Part shown: positions 1 to 9,707 of the stretch, piece by piece
Layout: each line of letters starts with the position of its first letter
How positions within the stretch are numbered: the stretch's first letter is position 1
Program-made: the position numbers and the translations under genes
Notes under the pieces: model-generated
Seen by the model: the letters and a program-made list of their open reading frames with translations, nothing else
The model's database searches: none
Told to the model about the DNA's origin: nothing
DNA from: Pyrus communis
Taxonomy: Eukaryota; Streptophyta; Magnoliopsida; Rosales; Rosaceae
Direction of reading: 5' to 3'
Length of the DNA stretch: 64,000 bases
Assembly: GCF_963583255.1 (NCBI RefSeq)
Contig: NC_084803.1
Span: 14,487,928 to 14,551,927, forward strand

Positions 1-315
1 TTCTGTATCGTTCCTCTTCGAAAAGAGTGTAACAAAAGTGTCCCATGCTTCCTTTGGCGTTTTAGCATCCCGAATGTGCTCCAACATTTCTTCTTCTATT
101 GTGGTCTTTAAGGCAAACATTGATTTGCCTGCTTTAACTTTCCACTTCCACAAGACGCCGTTAGCATCTTCCGCTGCCGGTTGTGTAACTTCACTACCAC
201 TGACAACCTCCCACAAGTCTTGACCTTGAAGGTAAGACTATATACACGTTGCCCACGTGTTATAGTTTTGGTTGTTGAGCTTCTTGATTCCTCCAACAAC
301 TTGAAGATCACCCAT
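1..315 (-). pseudogene. Copia retrotransposon gag N-terminus, partial, with in-frame stop
   Basis: On the minus strand an ATG at 315 opens a Ty1/Copia Gag N-terminus of the DUF4219/UBN2 type. It reads MGDLQVVGGIKKLNNQNY followed by W, then an in-frame TAG at 240-238 (codon 26). The same frame continues beyond the stop with SYLQGQDLWEVVSGSE and, up to the left edge, FALKTTIEEEMLEHIRDAK and KEAWDTFVTLFSKRND, all typical of this Gag family. The gene runs off the left edge, so most of Gag and all of Pol lie outside. Its 5' LTR and primer binding site lie just upstream (551-876), so this is the start of a whole element and not a stray fragment. The stop shows that this copy cannot make full-length Gag-Pol without suppression. 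Confidence 0.8.
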
Positions 316-550
316 CGTATCGACAAGACTTTGACTACACCGAACAAACTTGAGTGACTACCGTGCAGAGTAATACACTACTCTCGACACAAAGAAGCTC
401 CCTCTCAAGGTTTGTGATAACCCCAGCAATAATCTCAAGAAATCTTTTCTGATGTGGAAGATCAGTCAAAACTGCAACCACAGAGCATACTCGGAATTTC
501 AAGAGACTTTACAACCAATGCTCTACCAAGAACGATTCCTGACCGATTTG

Positions 551-562
551 GCTCTGATACCA
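551..562 (-). other. primer binding site of the left-edge Copia element
   Basis: Read on the minus strand the bases are TGGTATCAGAGC, the usual plant Copia primer binding site complementary to the 3' end of initiator methionine tRNA. It lies two bases inside the LTR that ends at 565, as expected. Confidence 0.85.
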
Positions 563-564
563 AT

Positions 565-876
565 TGTTGAATAAGAAGAGTATCCAAGATAACTCTAATG
601 ATCCCAAGAAAAAGAAAAATAGAGCACACTCTTAAAGAAAGCTCACAAAACAAACTAATTAGCAAAGCTTTTCTTATTTTGCTCTAGGCTTTGTTTTTCC
701 TTGGATGATATACAATGCTTGAGGACTTGGGTATTTATAGCAAACCAAATGAAAGCTACACCACACACTTAATTAAACTAGGATTATTTGCTACCACACA
801 AAACCCATTAATTGCACCTAATTTTTTCCACTCAACCATACCTAACATTGATTCTACCTAACATTGATTCTCAACA
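565..876 (-). repeat. 5' LTR of the left-edge Copia element
   Basis: A 312-bp segment with terminal TGTTGA...TCAACA, directly next to the primer binding site. On the minus strand it is the 5' LTR. It contains short direct repeats near its outer end (CCTAACATTGATTCT twice, about 840-870). Its outer border abuts RBR-gene coding sequence at 877, so the element inserted in or next to that exon. The other LTR and the matching target-site duplication are left of the window; the flank begins GGGAT. Confidence 0.8.
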
Positions 877-1034
877 GGGATCAAATGTGAGGAGTTTCTA
901 AGGTTGAATAAGGATGAGAGGGAAAAGGAGGATATCATGTTGATGAACCTTGCGCAGAAGAAACAATGGAGAAGATGCCCCAAGTGTAGGTTCTATGTGG
1001 AAAAAATTGAGGGTTGCATGGCCATGATGTGCAG
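877..1034 (+). pseudogene. RBR E3 ligase paralogue, exon 1 fragment (5'-truncated)
   Basis: An open 158-bp stretch corresponds to the last part of exon 1 of the intact RBR gene at 9708-11766. It covers the end of the IBR domain (CEEFLRLNK) and the first half of RING2 (RCPKCRFYVEKIEGCM), and ends at the same donor (TGCAG/GTTAG). Unlike the intact gene it keeps five extra residues (DEREK) after LNK. Everything upstream has been displaced by the Copia LTR ending at 876, so the 5' half is missing here and may lie left of the window. It has no start codon or promoter of its own and is best called a broken duplicate. Confidence 0.8.
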
Positions 1035-1327
1035 GTTAGTTTTTTATCTGCTATGTTTCTTCAATTGTTTGTTGGAAATACTACTTGGAGTAAAACTTTC
1101 ATCGTTTGTTTCTGATATAATCGAATCACTTGGAATTGGATTGCTTTGCCATCCTTGTTTGTTGTGTAAATCTCCTGAGGTTGATTATGCTATCGTGTTC
1201 CATTCGCTATTGTTTTAAGTTAGGTAAGAACCAGAGACGAGGGAAACTGCATTGGATTACAAAACCAATTAGTACGACTTCAGAAGGCATTGGAAACCAT
1301 CTAAAAACATGACTGAGAACCATCTAC

Positions 1328-1698
1328 TGTTAGACAAATAAGTAATATGGTTGGAGTCCTTGTGTAATTGTATATAATATTATTATTGGAAGAATAAGCC
1401 GTCCTACCTTGTCCTACCTACACACTAGCCGTCCTACAGCCGTCAAGCCGTCCTACAGCCGTCCTACCTTGTCCTACCTACACACTAGGACGGCTACCTT
1501 GTCCTCTACAGCCGTCCTACGTTGTCCTACCTACACACTAGGACGGCTACCTTGTCCTACCTACACACTTGTATCATGTATATATATCCTTGTAATCTTG
1601 TAGAGAAACACAATGAGAAAAAAAGCATTCTCTTCCATTTTTCCACATTCACGTATCAATAACAAATATATTTTTTAGCCTACATACCTTTTTCTACA
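1328..1698 (+). repeat. 5' LTR of the Copia element
   Basis: 371 bp, TGTTAG...CTACA. Between about 1399 and 1570 it carries a degenerate array of AGCCGTCCTAC and CTTGTCCTACCTACACACT motifs, with AGGACGGCT in inverted orientation, which could fold into hairpins. It differs from the 3' LTR by one base near the start (AAGTAATATGG versus AAGGAATATGG) and by the number and order of array units; the rest looks identical. Confidence 0.95.
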
Positions 1699-1714
1699 TG
1701 GTATACAGAGCAGG
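1699..1714 (+). other. primer binding site, variant
   Basis: TGGTATACAGAGCAGG immediately follows the LTR. It resembles the usual TGGTATCAGAGCAGG with one extra A after TGGTAT. Confidence 0.75.
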
Positions 1715-1767
1715 TTTATAACCCTAGCCCTAATTTTTTTTTTTCGGCAGCTTTCTCTGCCGTTCCC

Positions 1768-4700
1768 ATGGCTGACTCTTCTTCTTCCGATGGTGTTTTT
1801 TCCCTTCATCATTCCGACCACCCGAATCTTGTCCTTGTATCCAAGAAGTTGAATGGTGATAACTACACATCCTGGGCCCGTGGCATGCAACTTTCCTTGA
1901 GTGCCAAGAATAAACTTGGTTTCATCACTGGCGATATCCAAGAACCTTCTTCCTCCGACGACCCTGATGCTCACACGGCTTGGCGTCGTTACAATGACAT
2001 GATTCTCTCTTGGCTTCTGCATTCCTTGGAACCTGACCTTCAAGAATCTGTGCTTTTTTCCACCTCTGTCCAAGCTGTATGGGATGATCTTCGCGAACGC
2101 TTCTTTCAGAGTAATGCTCCACGCATCTTCCAACTCAACCGGGAACTTGCTACAATTTCTCAAGGTTCTTCTTCTATCTCCGCCTATTTTACTCGCCTGA
2201 AAGCTCTCTGGGATGAGCTTGCTTCTTATAATGATGGCTGCACGTGCTCTTGCAATGCCAAGCATGACCGTCAACAACTCATGCAATTTTTAATGGGCCT
2301 CAACGAATCCTTTGCTGCTGTTCGTGACCAGATTCTTTTAATGAATCCCCTTCCCACTGTTCGTCAGGCCTGTTCCTCGGTGTCTCAAGCTGAAAAACAA
2401 CGCTCCCTGGGCGTCCTCCGCTCTGTCGATCAACCTGCTGCCATGGCTGTTCGTGGCCCGTCCCGTCCTTCCTCTGCTCGTCCTCCCCTCCACTGCACCT
2501 ACTGCAATTTTGATTATCATACCCGAGACACTTGCCATAAACTTCATGGCTATCCCGTTGACCATCCCCTCCATGGCCAACCGTGGCGACCACCGCGCCA
2601 TGCCACTGCTTCCAGTTCTTCCCGCAGCCATGCACCTTCCAGTCCTCCCTGGCAGCCACAATTTTCTGCTTCCCGGCCCCATAATTTCACCCAGGCCCAT
2701 CACGTGCAAGGCACCCAGGCCCCCGCCTCCTCTTCTACTCCAGCGACCCACCAAGTGCACGGGGCCCAGCCCATTTTGCATGACTTGCAGCTTGCCATGC
2801 CTGACCTCTCTGCCGAGCAGCACTCCCGTGTTCTAGCTGCTCTACGTGACACCACCACCCCTCCTCAGGCCAATGCCGTGCTCACTACTGATTTTGCCCA
2901 AGGTTTGTTACCTGTCACCTCTCGTCATGGTCAATGGATTCTTGACAGTGGTGCTACAGATCATATTACTTCTTCCGCTTCATGTTTGGTTAATCGTTCT
3001 CCTTCACATTTGCCGCCTGTTTCTTTGCCTAGTGGTGATTCCGCTCCCATTACTTTTACCGGCACTCTTCTTTTAAATTCATCAGTTACTTTGAAGGATG
3101 TTTTATGTGTCCCTAATTTCCGAGTGGACCTTTTATCGGTTGGTAAACTTACAGATGGATTATCGTGTTCCATAACCTTCTTTCCTTCTTGGTGTGTTTT
3201 GCAGGACTTGGTTTCGAAGGCGATGATTGGTGTGGGTAAGCGATGTGGCGATCTGTATTACCTTGTGGCCCTTACCTCTTCTCTCCCCACCCGTCAACCT
3301 CTCTGCAACATCATTACCAGCCCCTCCTCCCTCTGGCATAGGCGTCTTGGTCACCTCTCCTCCTCTCGTTTGCAAGCTTTAGCATCTAGCTCTCTTAATT
3401 GTCCTTTTGATTCTAGTCATATTTGTGATGTTTGTCCGTTGGCAAAACAAACTCGTCAACCTTTTCTTTTGAGTTCAATTTCATCAACTTTCCCTTTTGC
3501 TTTAATTCATTGTGATATTTGGGGCCCGAATCGTCAATCTTCTCTTTCTGGTGCTCATTATTTCTTAACCATTGTGGATGATTTTTCTCGCTTTACGTGG
3601 GTTTTCCTCATGAAACATAAATCCGACACTCAACAATTAATTAAGGATTTTTTTGCTTATGTCACTACCCAATTCCGCACTATCATCCAATGCATTCGTA
3701 CTGACAATGGTGGTGAATTTTTATCTCTTCGTAGTTTTTTCTCTGATCATGGGGTGCTTTTACAAACTTCTTGTGTTTATACCCCCCAACAAAATGACGT
3801 TGTTGAAAGAAAACATCGTCATCTTCTTGAAACCGCTCACGCCCTTCGTTTTCAATCCCATCTTCCTATCAAGTTTTGGGGGAAATGTGTTCTTACCGCT
3901 ACTTATCTCATCAATCGTCTCCCTACCCGTCTTCTTCATCATAAATCCCCATTTGAGGTTCTCTTTTCGAAAACCCCATCTTATGACCACTTCCGCGTCT
4001 TTGGTTGTCTGGCATATGCCACCTCTGTCACTCCCACCACCAAATTTTCCCCTCGGGCTCATCGTTGCATTTTTCTCGGTTATCCTCATGGACAAAAGGC
4101 CTATACCCTTTACGATCTCGACAATCACCGCCTTTTCACTAGTCGAGACGTCATCTTTCACGAAACTACTTTCCCTTATGCCGTTTCTCACCCTCCTATC
4201 CCATCCTCTTCGCCTACCCTACCCATCCCACCCCCTCTGGACTTTACATATAACCCACCCCTTCCTGCCCCGACGCCTCAACCTCCTCCACCTTCCTCCC
4301 CTTCCACGTCTCCCACAGATTCCCTTGCTGCCCCATTACCCGTTCCTCCCCATGCCGATGCCTTCTCGGCATCCCCTCCTTCCCCCCCCGCTACTTCCTT
4401 ACCTTTCACCCTTTTACCCACGGACATCCCTACCCCCCCACTACCTACCAATCCTCCCCATGCCGATGCCTTCTCGGCATCCCCTCCTTCCCCCCCCCCC
4501 CCCCCCCCCGCTACTTCCTTACCTTTCACCCTTTTACCCACGGACATCCCTACCCCCCCACTACCTACCAATCCTCCCCTTCCTCGCACCTCTTCCCGTG
4601 CCCATAAACCTCCATACTATTTAAAAGACTACGTTTGCTCGCAGGTGATTCTGCCATCCCACCCATCTTCGACTTCGCAACCCGGTTCTACACAAGGTAC

Positions 4701-6314
4701 GCGATATCCACTTTGTAATTTTCTCTCTTATCACCGTTACTCTCCCAGGCATTTTTCTTACATTAACTCTGTCAGTCGGACTGTGGAGCCTTCCTCTTTT
4801 GCCGAGGCTGCCACTGACCCCAATTGGCAACGTGCTATGACCGAGGAGCTTCAAGCTTTACATGCTAATGGTACTTGGACTTTAACTTCCTTGCCCCCTG
4901 GCAAAATTCCCATTGGTTGTAAGTGGGTGTACAAACTCAAGCACAATTCCGACGGTTCTATTGACCGCTACAAAGCTCGTTTGGTTGCTAAAGGCTTCAC
5001 TCAGGCTGAAGGTATTGATTATCATGACACTTTTTGTCCTACTGCTAAGATGATTACGGTGCGTTGTCTTCTTGCTCTTGCTGCTAGTCAGTCTTGGTCT
5101 CTTCATCAGCTTGATGTTAATAATGCTTTCTTACATGGTGACTTACATGAAGAAATCTATATGTCTCCTCCTCCTGGTCTTCGGCGACAGGGGGAGAATC
5201 TTGCGTGTCGCCTTCACAAGTCACTTTATGGTCTTAAGCAGGCTTCTCGCCAATGGTTTGCCAAATTCACTAGTGCCATCATTTCTGCCGGTTTTCAACA
5301 ATCCAAAGCTGACTATTCATTGTTCACTAAAAAGTCTGGTATTTCTTTCACAGCTTTGCTCATTTATGTGGATGATATTGTGATTACAGGCAATGATCTA
5401 GTGTCATTAATTCTCTGAAGTCTTTTCTCCGTGATCATTTTCGGATAAAAGACCTTGGTGATTTAAAATATTTTTTGGGTATTGAGGTTTCTCGTTCCAA
5501 ACAAGGGATTTATATTTCTCAACGCAAGTATGCATTAGAGATTCTCAAGGACTATGGTTTTTTGGGAGCACGACCCATTGCTTTTCCTATGGATGACACA
5601 AAATTATCTGATAAAGGAGAACTTCTCAAGGATCCTGAAAAGTATCGACGATTAGTAGGTCGGTTAATATATCTCACTATCACTCAGCCGGATATCACCT
5701 ATTATGTGCATGTTCTAAGCCGTTTTATGCACGAGCCAAGGATATCTCATATGGATGTTGCGCTTCGTATTGTTCGTTATTTGAAGGCTACTCCAGGTCA
5801 AGGTTTATTATTTTGTTCTGACAACCAGACCAAGTTAACTGCGTTTTGTGATTCTGATTGGGCAGGTTGCCCTATCACTCGCCGTTCGACTACTGGGTAT
5901 TGTGTATTCTTGGGCGGTTCTTTGATTTCTTGGCGGACGAAACGACAGAAAACCGTTTCGCTCTCTTCAGCAGAGGCGGAATATAGGGCCATGGCAGGTG
6001 CTTGTTGCGAGATAGTTTGGCTTCGTTTTTTGTTGAAGGATTTGAACATTCCTTTGGATGGTCCTTCCATTTTGTTTTGTGATAATCAAGCAGCGTTACA
6101 TATAGCTGCCAATCCTGTTTTTCATGAACGAACTCGTCACATTGAGATGGATTGTCACTTTATACGAGATAAGATTGTAGATGGCACAATAGAGACCAAG
6201 CATGTAGGTACGGCACAACAGTTGGCAGACTTGTTTACCAAACCTCTTGGGAAAGAAAAGTTTTCGGGTATGTTACGCAAGTTGGGAGTTCTTGACATCC
6301 ACTCTCCAACTTGA
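1768..6314 (+). pseudogene. Copia Gag-Pol polyprotein, one frameshift
   Basis: ATG at 1768 starts [19 protein letters not shown]. The N-terminus is a Copia-type Gag ([22 protein letters not shown]) with one zinc knuckle (C-x2-C-x4-H-x4-C at [14 protein letters not shown]). Then come aspartic protease (LDSGATDH), pre-integrase HHCC zinc finger (LWHRRLGHL...CDVCPLAKQ), integrase core ([15 protein letters not shown] and the E of [11 protein letters not shown]), a long proline-rich linker, reverse transcriptase ([29 protein letters not shown]) and RNase H (FCDSDWAGC, SSAEAEYRA, CDNQAALHIAAN). The frame is open from 1768 to a stop at 5416-5418. From about 5405 the protein continues in another frame ([20 protein letters not shown]) to a stop at 6312-6314, so about one base is missing just after YVDD. 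Integrase has QQND where QQNG is usual. Confidence 0.93.
4351..4578 (+). repeat. in-frame tandem duplication in the Gag-Pol proline-rich linker
   Basis: A 108-bp unit beginning CATGCCGATGCC at 4351 is repeated from 4459. The second copy is longer by 12 bp because its C run has grown to 20 (4490-4509). Both changes keep the frame and lengthen the proline-rich spacer between integrase and RT. Confidence 0.9.
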
Positions 6315-6321
6315 GGGGGAG

Positions 6322-6703
6322 TGTTAGACAAATAAGGAATATGGTTGGAGTCCTTGTGTAATTGTATATAATATTATTATTGGAAGAATAAGCCGTCCTA
6401 CAGCCGTCAAGCCGTCCTACAGCCGTCCTACCTTGTCCTACCTACACACTAGCCGTCCTACAGCCGTCCTACCTTGTCCTACCTACACACTAGGACGGCT
6501 ACCTTGTCCTCTACAGCCGTCCTACGTTGTCCTACCTACACACTAGGACGGCTACCTTGTCCTACCTACACACTTGTATCATGTATATATATCCTTGTAA
6601 TCTTGTAGAGAAACACAATGAGAAAAAAAGCATTCTCTTCCATTTTTCCACATTCACGTATCAATAACAAATATATTTTTTAGCCTACATACCTTTTTCT
6701 ACA
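6322..6703 (+). repeat. 3' LTR of the Copia element
   Basis: 382 bp, following the polypurine tract. The body and the last 200 or so bases match the 5' LTR; only the internal AGCCGTCCTAC array differs in arrangement and is 11 bp longer overall. Confidence 0.95.
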
Positions 6704-6708
6704 TCTAC

Positions 6709-7407
6709 CTTTGTCGTTGTCATTGGAAACCATCTAATGCCATAATGAATCCCTAGTTGGAGGAATTGTTGGCTTTCTGGCACATCCGTTAAGGTTATAT
6801 TCTTAAATAACAAATGAGTTTGAGCTCAAGTTCCTATGTTTAGAATCCTTTGTCTTTGCTCTTCAAATTGGCCTGCGAAATGAGTAGTTCGGAGTTCTGA
6901 TGAGGGAGTATGTAGAAATAAGGCTGCCATGCCTTGATAAATTTTACTAGATTTGTCACAAGAGTGAGCGCAACTGTGACGTTAGATGGACAGAATACCT
7001 GGCATAGTTGCTCTGCTGAGCTTCACTTGAAGCATTATGTTTGATTCCGTTAAAAGGACGAGATAGGACGTCAATCCTTCCTTAAACTTCCCAGTTCTTT
7101 TAGGAGCAAAATTTAAACTTGAATTTTTATCGTTTATACGACCAGTCTACTAACTAAAATTTGAGTTTACTGCATATATACGGACAATCTCTCCGCTATT
7201 TAGTGCTTGATATAGGCACACCCCATTGCTCTGCCGACATTTGACCTGTCATTACAAATTACTCAACACTATTTCAACTTGTTTCGTTCAGTAAATTCTT
7301 GAATGCACTTTGAATTTCTGTTTATTTGTGTTGGTTGCAGGTGCAGAACTGCTTTCTGCTACAATTGTGGAGACGTTTTAAAGGTAAGTCGTAACTGTCC
7401 CAGTTGA
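6709..7407 (+). pseudogene. RBR paralogue, rest of intron and terminal exon (7341-7407)
   Basis: After the Copia element the host intron resumes and aligns with the intact gene's intron from about 11013 (for example GTCGTTGTCATTGG). The terminal exon starts after TTGCAG at 7341 and encodes RCRTAFCYNCGD, the second half of RING2, then VLKVSRNCPS and a stop at 7405-7407. The intact gene ends differently (LMSNNHAHNCRRSNRS). The last cysteine-containing tail is therefore altered by a short deletion. With the 5' half gone and a 5.4-kb element in its intron, this copy is unlikely to give a working ligase. Confidence 0.75.
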
Positions 7408-9707
7408 AAGGAGATTTGACGTGCTCTATAATCTAGGTTACGATGGTACTTCAAATATGGTAGTTTATCAACGTACGTCGAAGAAAGTTTTAGAGCGCCA
7501 GAAGATGGTTTAAACCAACACTGATCTGCATTGCAGACATTTGACTTGAAACTTTACATATTTGGTTTGGATGTATCTTCGATTCACTTTTAATTTCTAA
7601 GCAGTTGTAAAGTTTACTTTCAGGTGTTTCCAAGGGCTCCCATCCTCTACCCATCATTCTATCCAGTCACGCGAAGGGAAGGTGATGAGTGTATATATTT
7701 CTCCGGTTACATGTGAGAATCTCCCGTTCACTAGCCCATTGGTATTTAGCGACAACACCAAGCTGAATGTAGTCAACTCTCACGACGACCCTCCATTTGG
7801 TTCATCAAAACTCAGTCTCGTTTTCAACGGCAAATCTTGCCAAAAACATACAAAATGATCAATGACATTTGTAAGTGCTCTCTGTTTCAATACTACACGT
7901 TTCTCCAAATTTTGATTTGATTGAAGCCCAACTAAATCGACCTCACCAACGAAAAACAGTGGGGCATGGAAAAGGTTTGTTTTGGTCAAAAAGCAGGTGG
8001 TGATGGAAGAACCTCCCACTACAACCTAAGGAACCGAAGCCCCTCCGCTTTAACTGGGCCGGATTATCACTTGTCACCGCCAAAATTACCAGAATGCCCT
8101 ATATTTGCTGCACTCCATCTGCATGCATGCATCGGTTGGAGAGATTTTGGAGCCAACTTCGCGGCATTTTTTAAAGCTCATTGAAATATCTGTAACGTTC
8201 TACAGTCAACAGCAATTTTTTTTTAAATCATGGTGACATGGACCAATCACTGGTTGACACCAATGCACAAAAGGGTAATATACTCTTGATTTGTAGAAGC
8301 CTACAACGGCCGTTTCTGTTGTAGTTTGCGAGTCTTAAAATTATTTCTCTTCTTTTGGTTGCACATTACTGCTTTTAACTGCTGCTTCTACTCCCGTGGC
8401 TTCTTTTCTATATTCTTTTTTATACAAGAGATATCGACAAAGGGAGATTTTGAACAAGAGGACTTTGGTTAAGGTAAACTTTCTTCCCATTTGGGCTACA
8501 AGTTCCTTGCAACTTCTCTTTTGTGCATGTTCCGTTGTCGCGCTTCAAAACCAATCCTATCAGGCGGGTTAGATGCAAGATAATGTGATCAATATGTTAA
8601 TCCGTAAGTTAAGTTTAGCTGCTATTTAGAGGACGTTCTTCTAATTTTTTGCTGCAAAGTTTTTCATAAATTCAAACCAATCCTATCAGTCGGGTTAGAT
8701 GCAAGATCAGTACGTACCAAATGCACCCCAAAGGAAAATTACTTCTGATTCCTTACCGATGATGAACTCTCCATTTGTATGTATGATGAAGTTGATGTTC
8801 TACCAGAATCTAACCTACAGAGAGAGAGAGAGAGAGAGAGATATGGGCACAGGAGTAGAGTTTGGCAGCAAAATTTTCACAGGAGAACACATAAATTAAA
8901 GGGTATGGTTAAGCACATCCCCTCCTCTATCACCAAACACACAGTACTGCATACAAAAAGAAAAAAGAAAAATAAGCAACATGAACATGATGTTGATATT
9001 TATATTGATCCAACATTTGTGTGTGACGTGTGATGAAGAAATTCATCTCAAAAACTCATTCAACATTGGGTGTGAATCTATAAGTCTATCTATTCTATAT
9101 ATATAATATAGATGCATAATCCAGAATAAATGATTGCTGAGATTCACGATGAAACATATACTTTAGATTTGAAAGAGGGTTCAAAAACATATTTATTCTA
9201 ATTCAGATGGAGAAGTGCATTGGAGTACTGATGTATACTATGTGCCAAAATTTACGTATAGTAAAGTACATCTTTTACCAAAAACAAGTCACTTGTGGAT
9301 ATTATCAGAGGTTCATGCAAATCTAGTTCAGTCCATTTTTCACTCCACAAGGATCAAGATCAAATGAATGTTCATTCTCTTTTTGTTGTACCCATTTTTA
9401 CTGTACATTCATTATGTGTAGTTATCATCTTATCCTCTTAAATGATGTCGTTAATAGGTGAGGTAAGACCTTATTTGAATCTATGGTTGATGGATCAAAC
9501 AATCAATCTGACCAAATATATAAATCGATCGAAGTTCTATATTTATAACGCAAAATGAGTCCAAATATCGAACGTATCTCGAAATATTTTCCGAAATAGC
9601 GTGTACAGTAAGGAAGGGGAGGAAAGTGAAATTGGAGAGAGAGGCGGAGCATCCAAAAGCGTCAGTCTCTGTTAGTGACGCTGACAGCCAATGAGAAGAA
9701 GCTAAAG
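7408..9707. other. duplicated 3' flank, then intergenic DNA and RBR promoter region
   Basis: From 7408 to about 8670 the sequence is a diverged copy of 11767 to about 12920; for example CACGCGAAGGGAAGGTGATG occurs in both. A pair of near-identical 30-bp direct repeats (8550-8581, 8676-8707) and a GA microsatellite (about 8818-8842) follow. From 8900 to 9600 I see no gene. The stretch directly before 9708 should hold the promoter and leader of the intact RBR gene, but I could not single out a convincing TATA box. Confidence 0.6.
8367..8520 (-). repeat. tRNA-derived SINE relic, left copy
   Basis: On the minus strand this stretch resembles a tRNA-derived SINE head followed by a T-rich/GAAGC tail. 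It is the diverged copy of the better preserved one at 12656-12804 and sits at the equivalent place in the duplication. The box B region here is damaged (GTTCAAAATC). Confidence 0.45.

Larger units (their letters stand above)
1328..6703 (+). mobile_element. Ty1/Copia LTR retrotransposon, near-intact, recent
   Basis: A 5376-bp element with two almost identical LTRs (1328-1698 and 6322-6703), a primer binding site at 1699, one long gag-pol frame and a polypurine tract (TTGAGGGGGAG, 6311-6321). It is flanked by the 5-bp duplication TCTAC (1323-1327 and 6704-6708). It sits in the intron of the truncated RBR copy. The intact paralogue has the unbroken sequence CCATCTACCTTTGTCGTTG around 11008-11026, which is the empty site. 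Order of domains is Gag, zinc knuckle, protease, integrase, RT, RNase H, so it is Copia and not Gypsy. One frameshift in RT (near 5400) makes this copy defective as read. Confidence 0.95.

Noticed and set aside
1675..2286. Long antisense ORF over the Copia gag
   Set aside because: It mirrors the codon structure of the sense gag-pol frame and has no recognisable domain.
3653..4624. Long second-frame ORF in the Copia pol gene
   Set aside because: It overlaps the genuine integrase and linker frame and is low-complexity where the proline-rich linker is read out of frame.
9175..9330. Possible Copia fragment ([14 protein letters not shown] reading)
   Set aside because: Only a short match to the usual DVLYVP motif; the rest shows no retrotransposon similarity.
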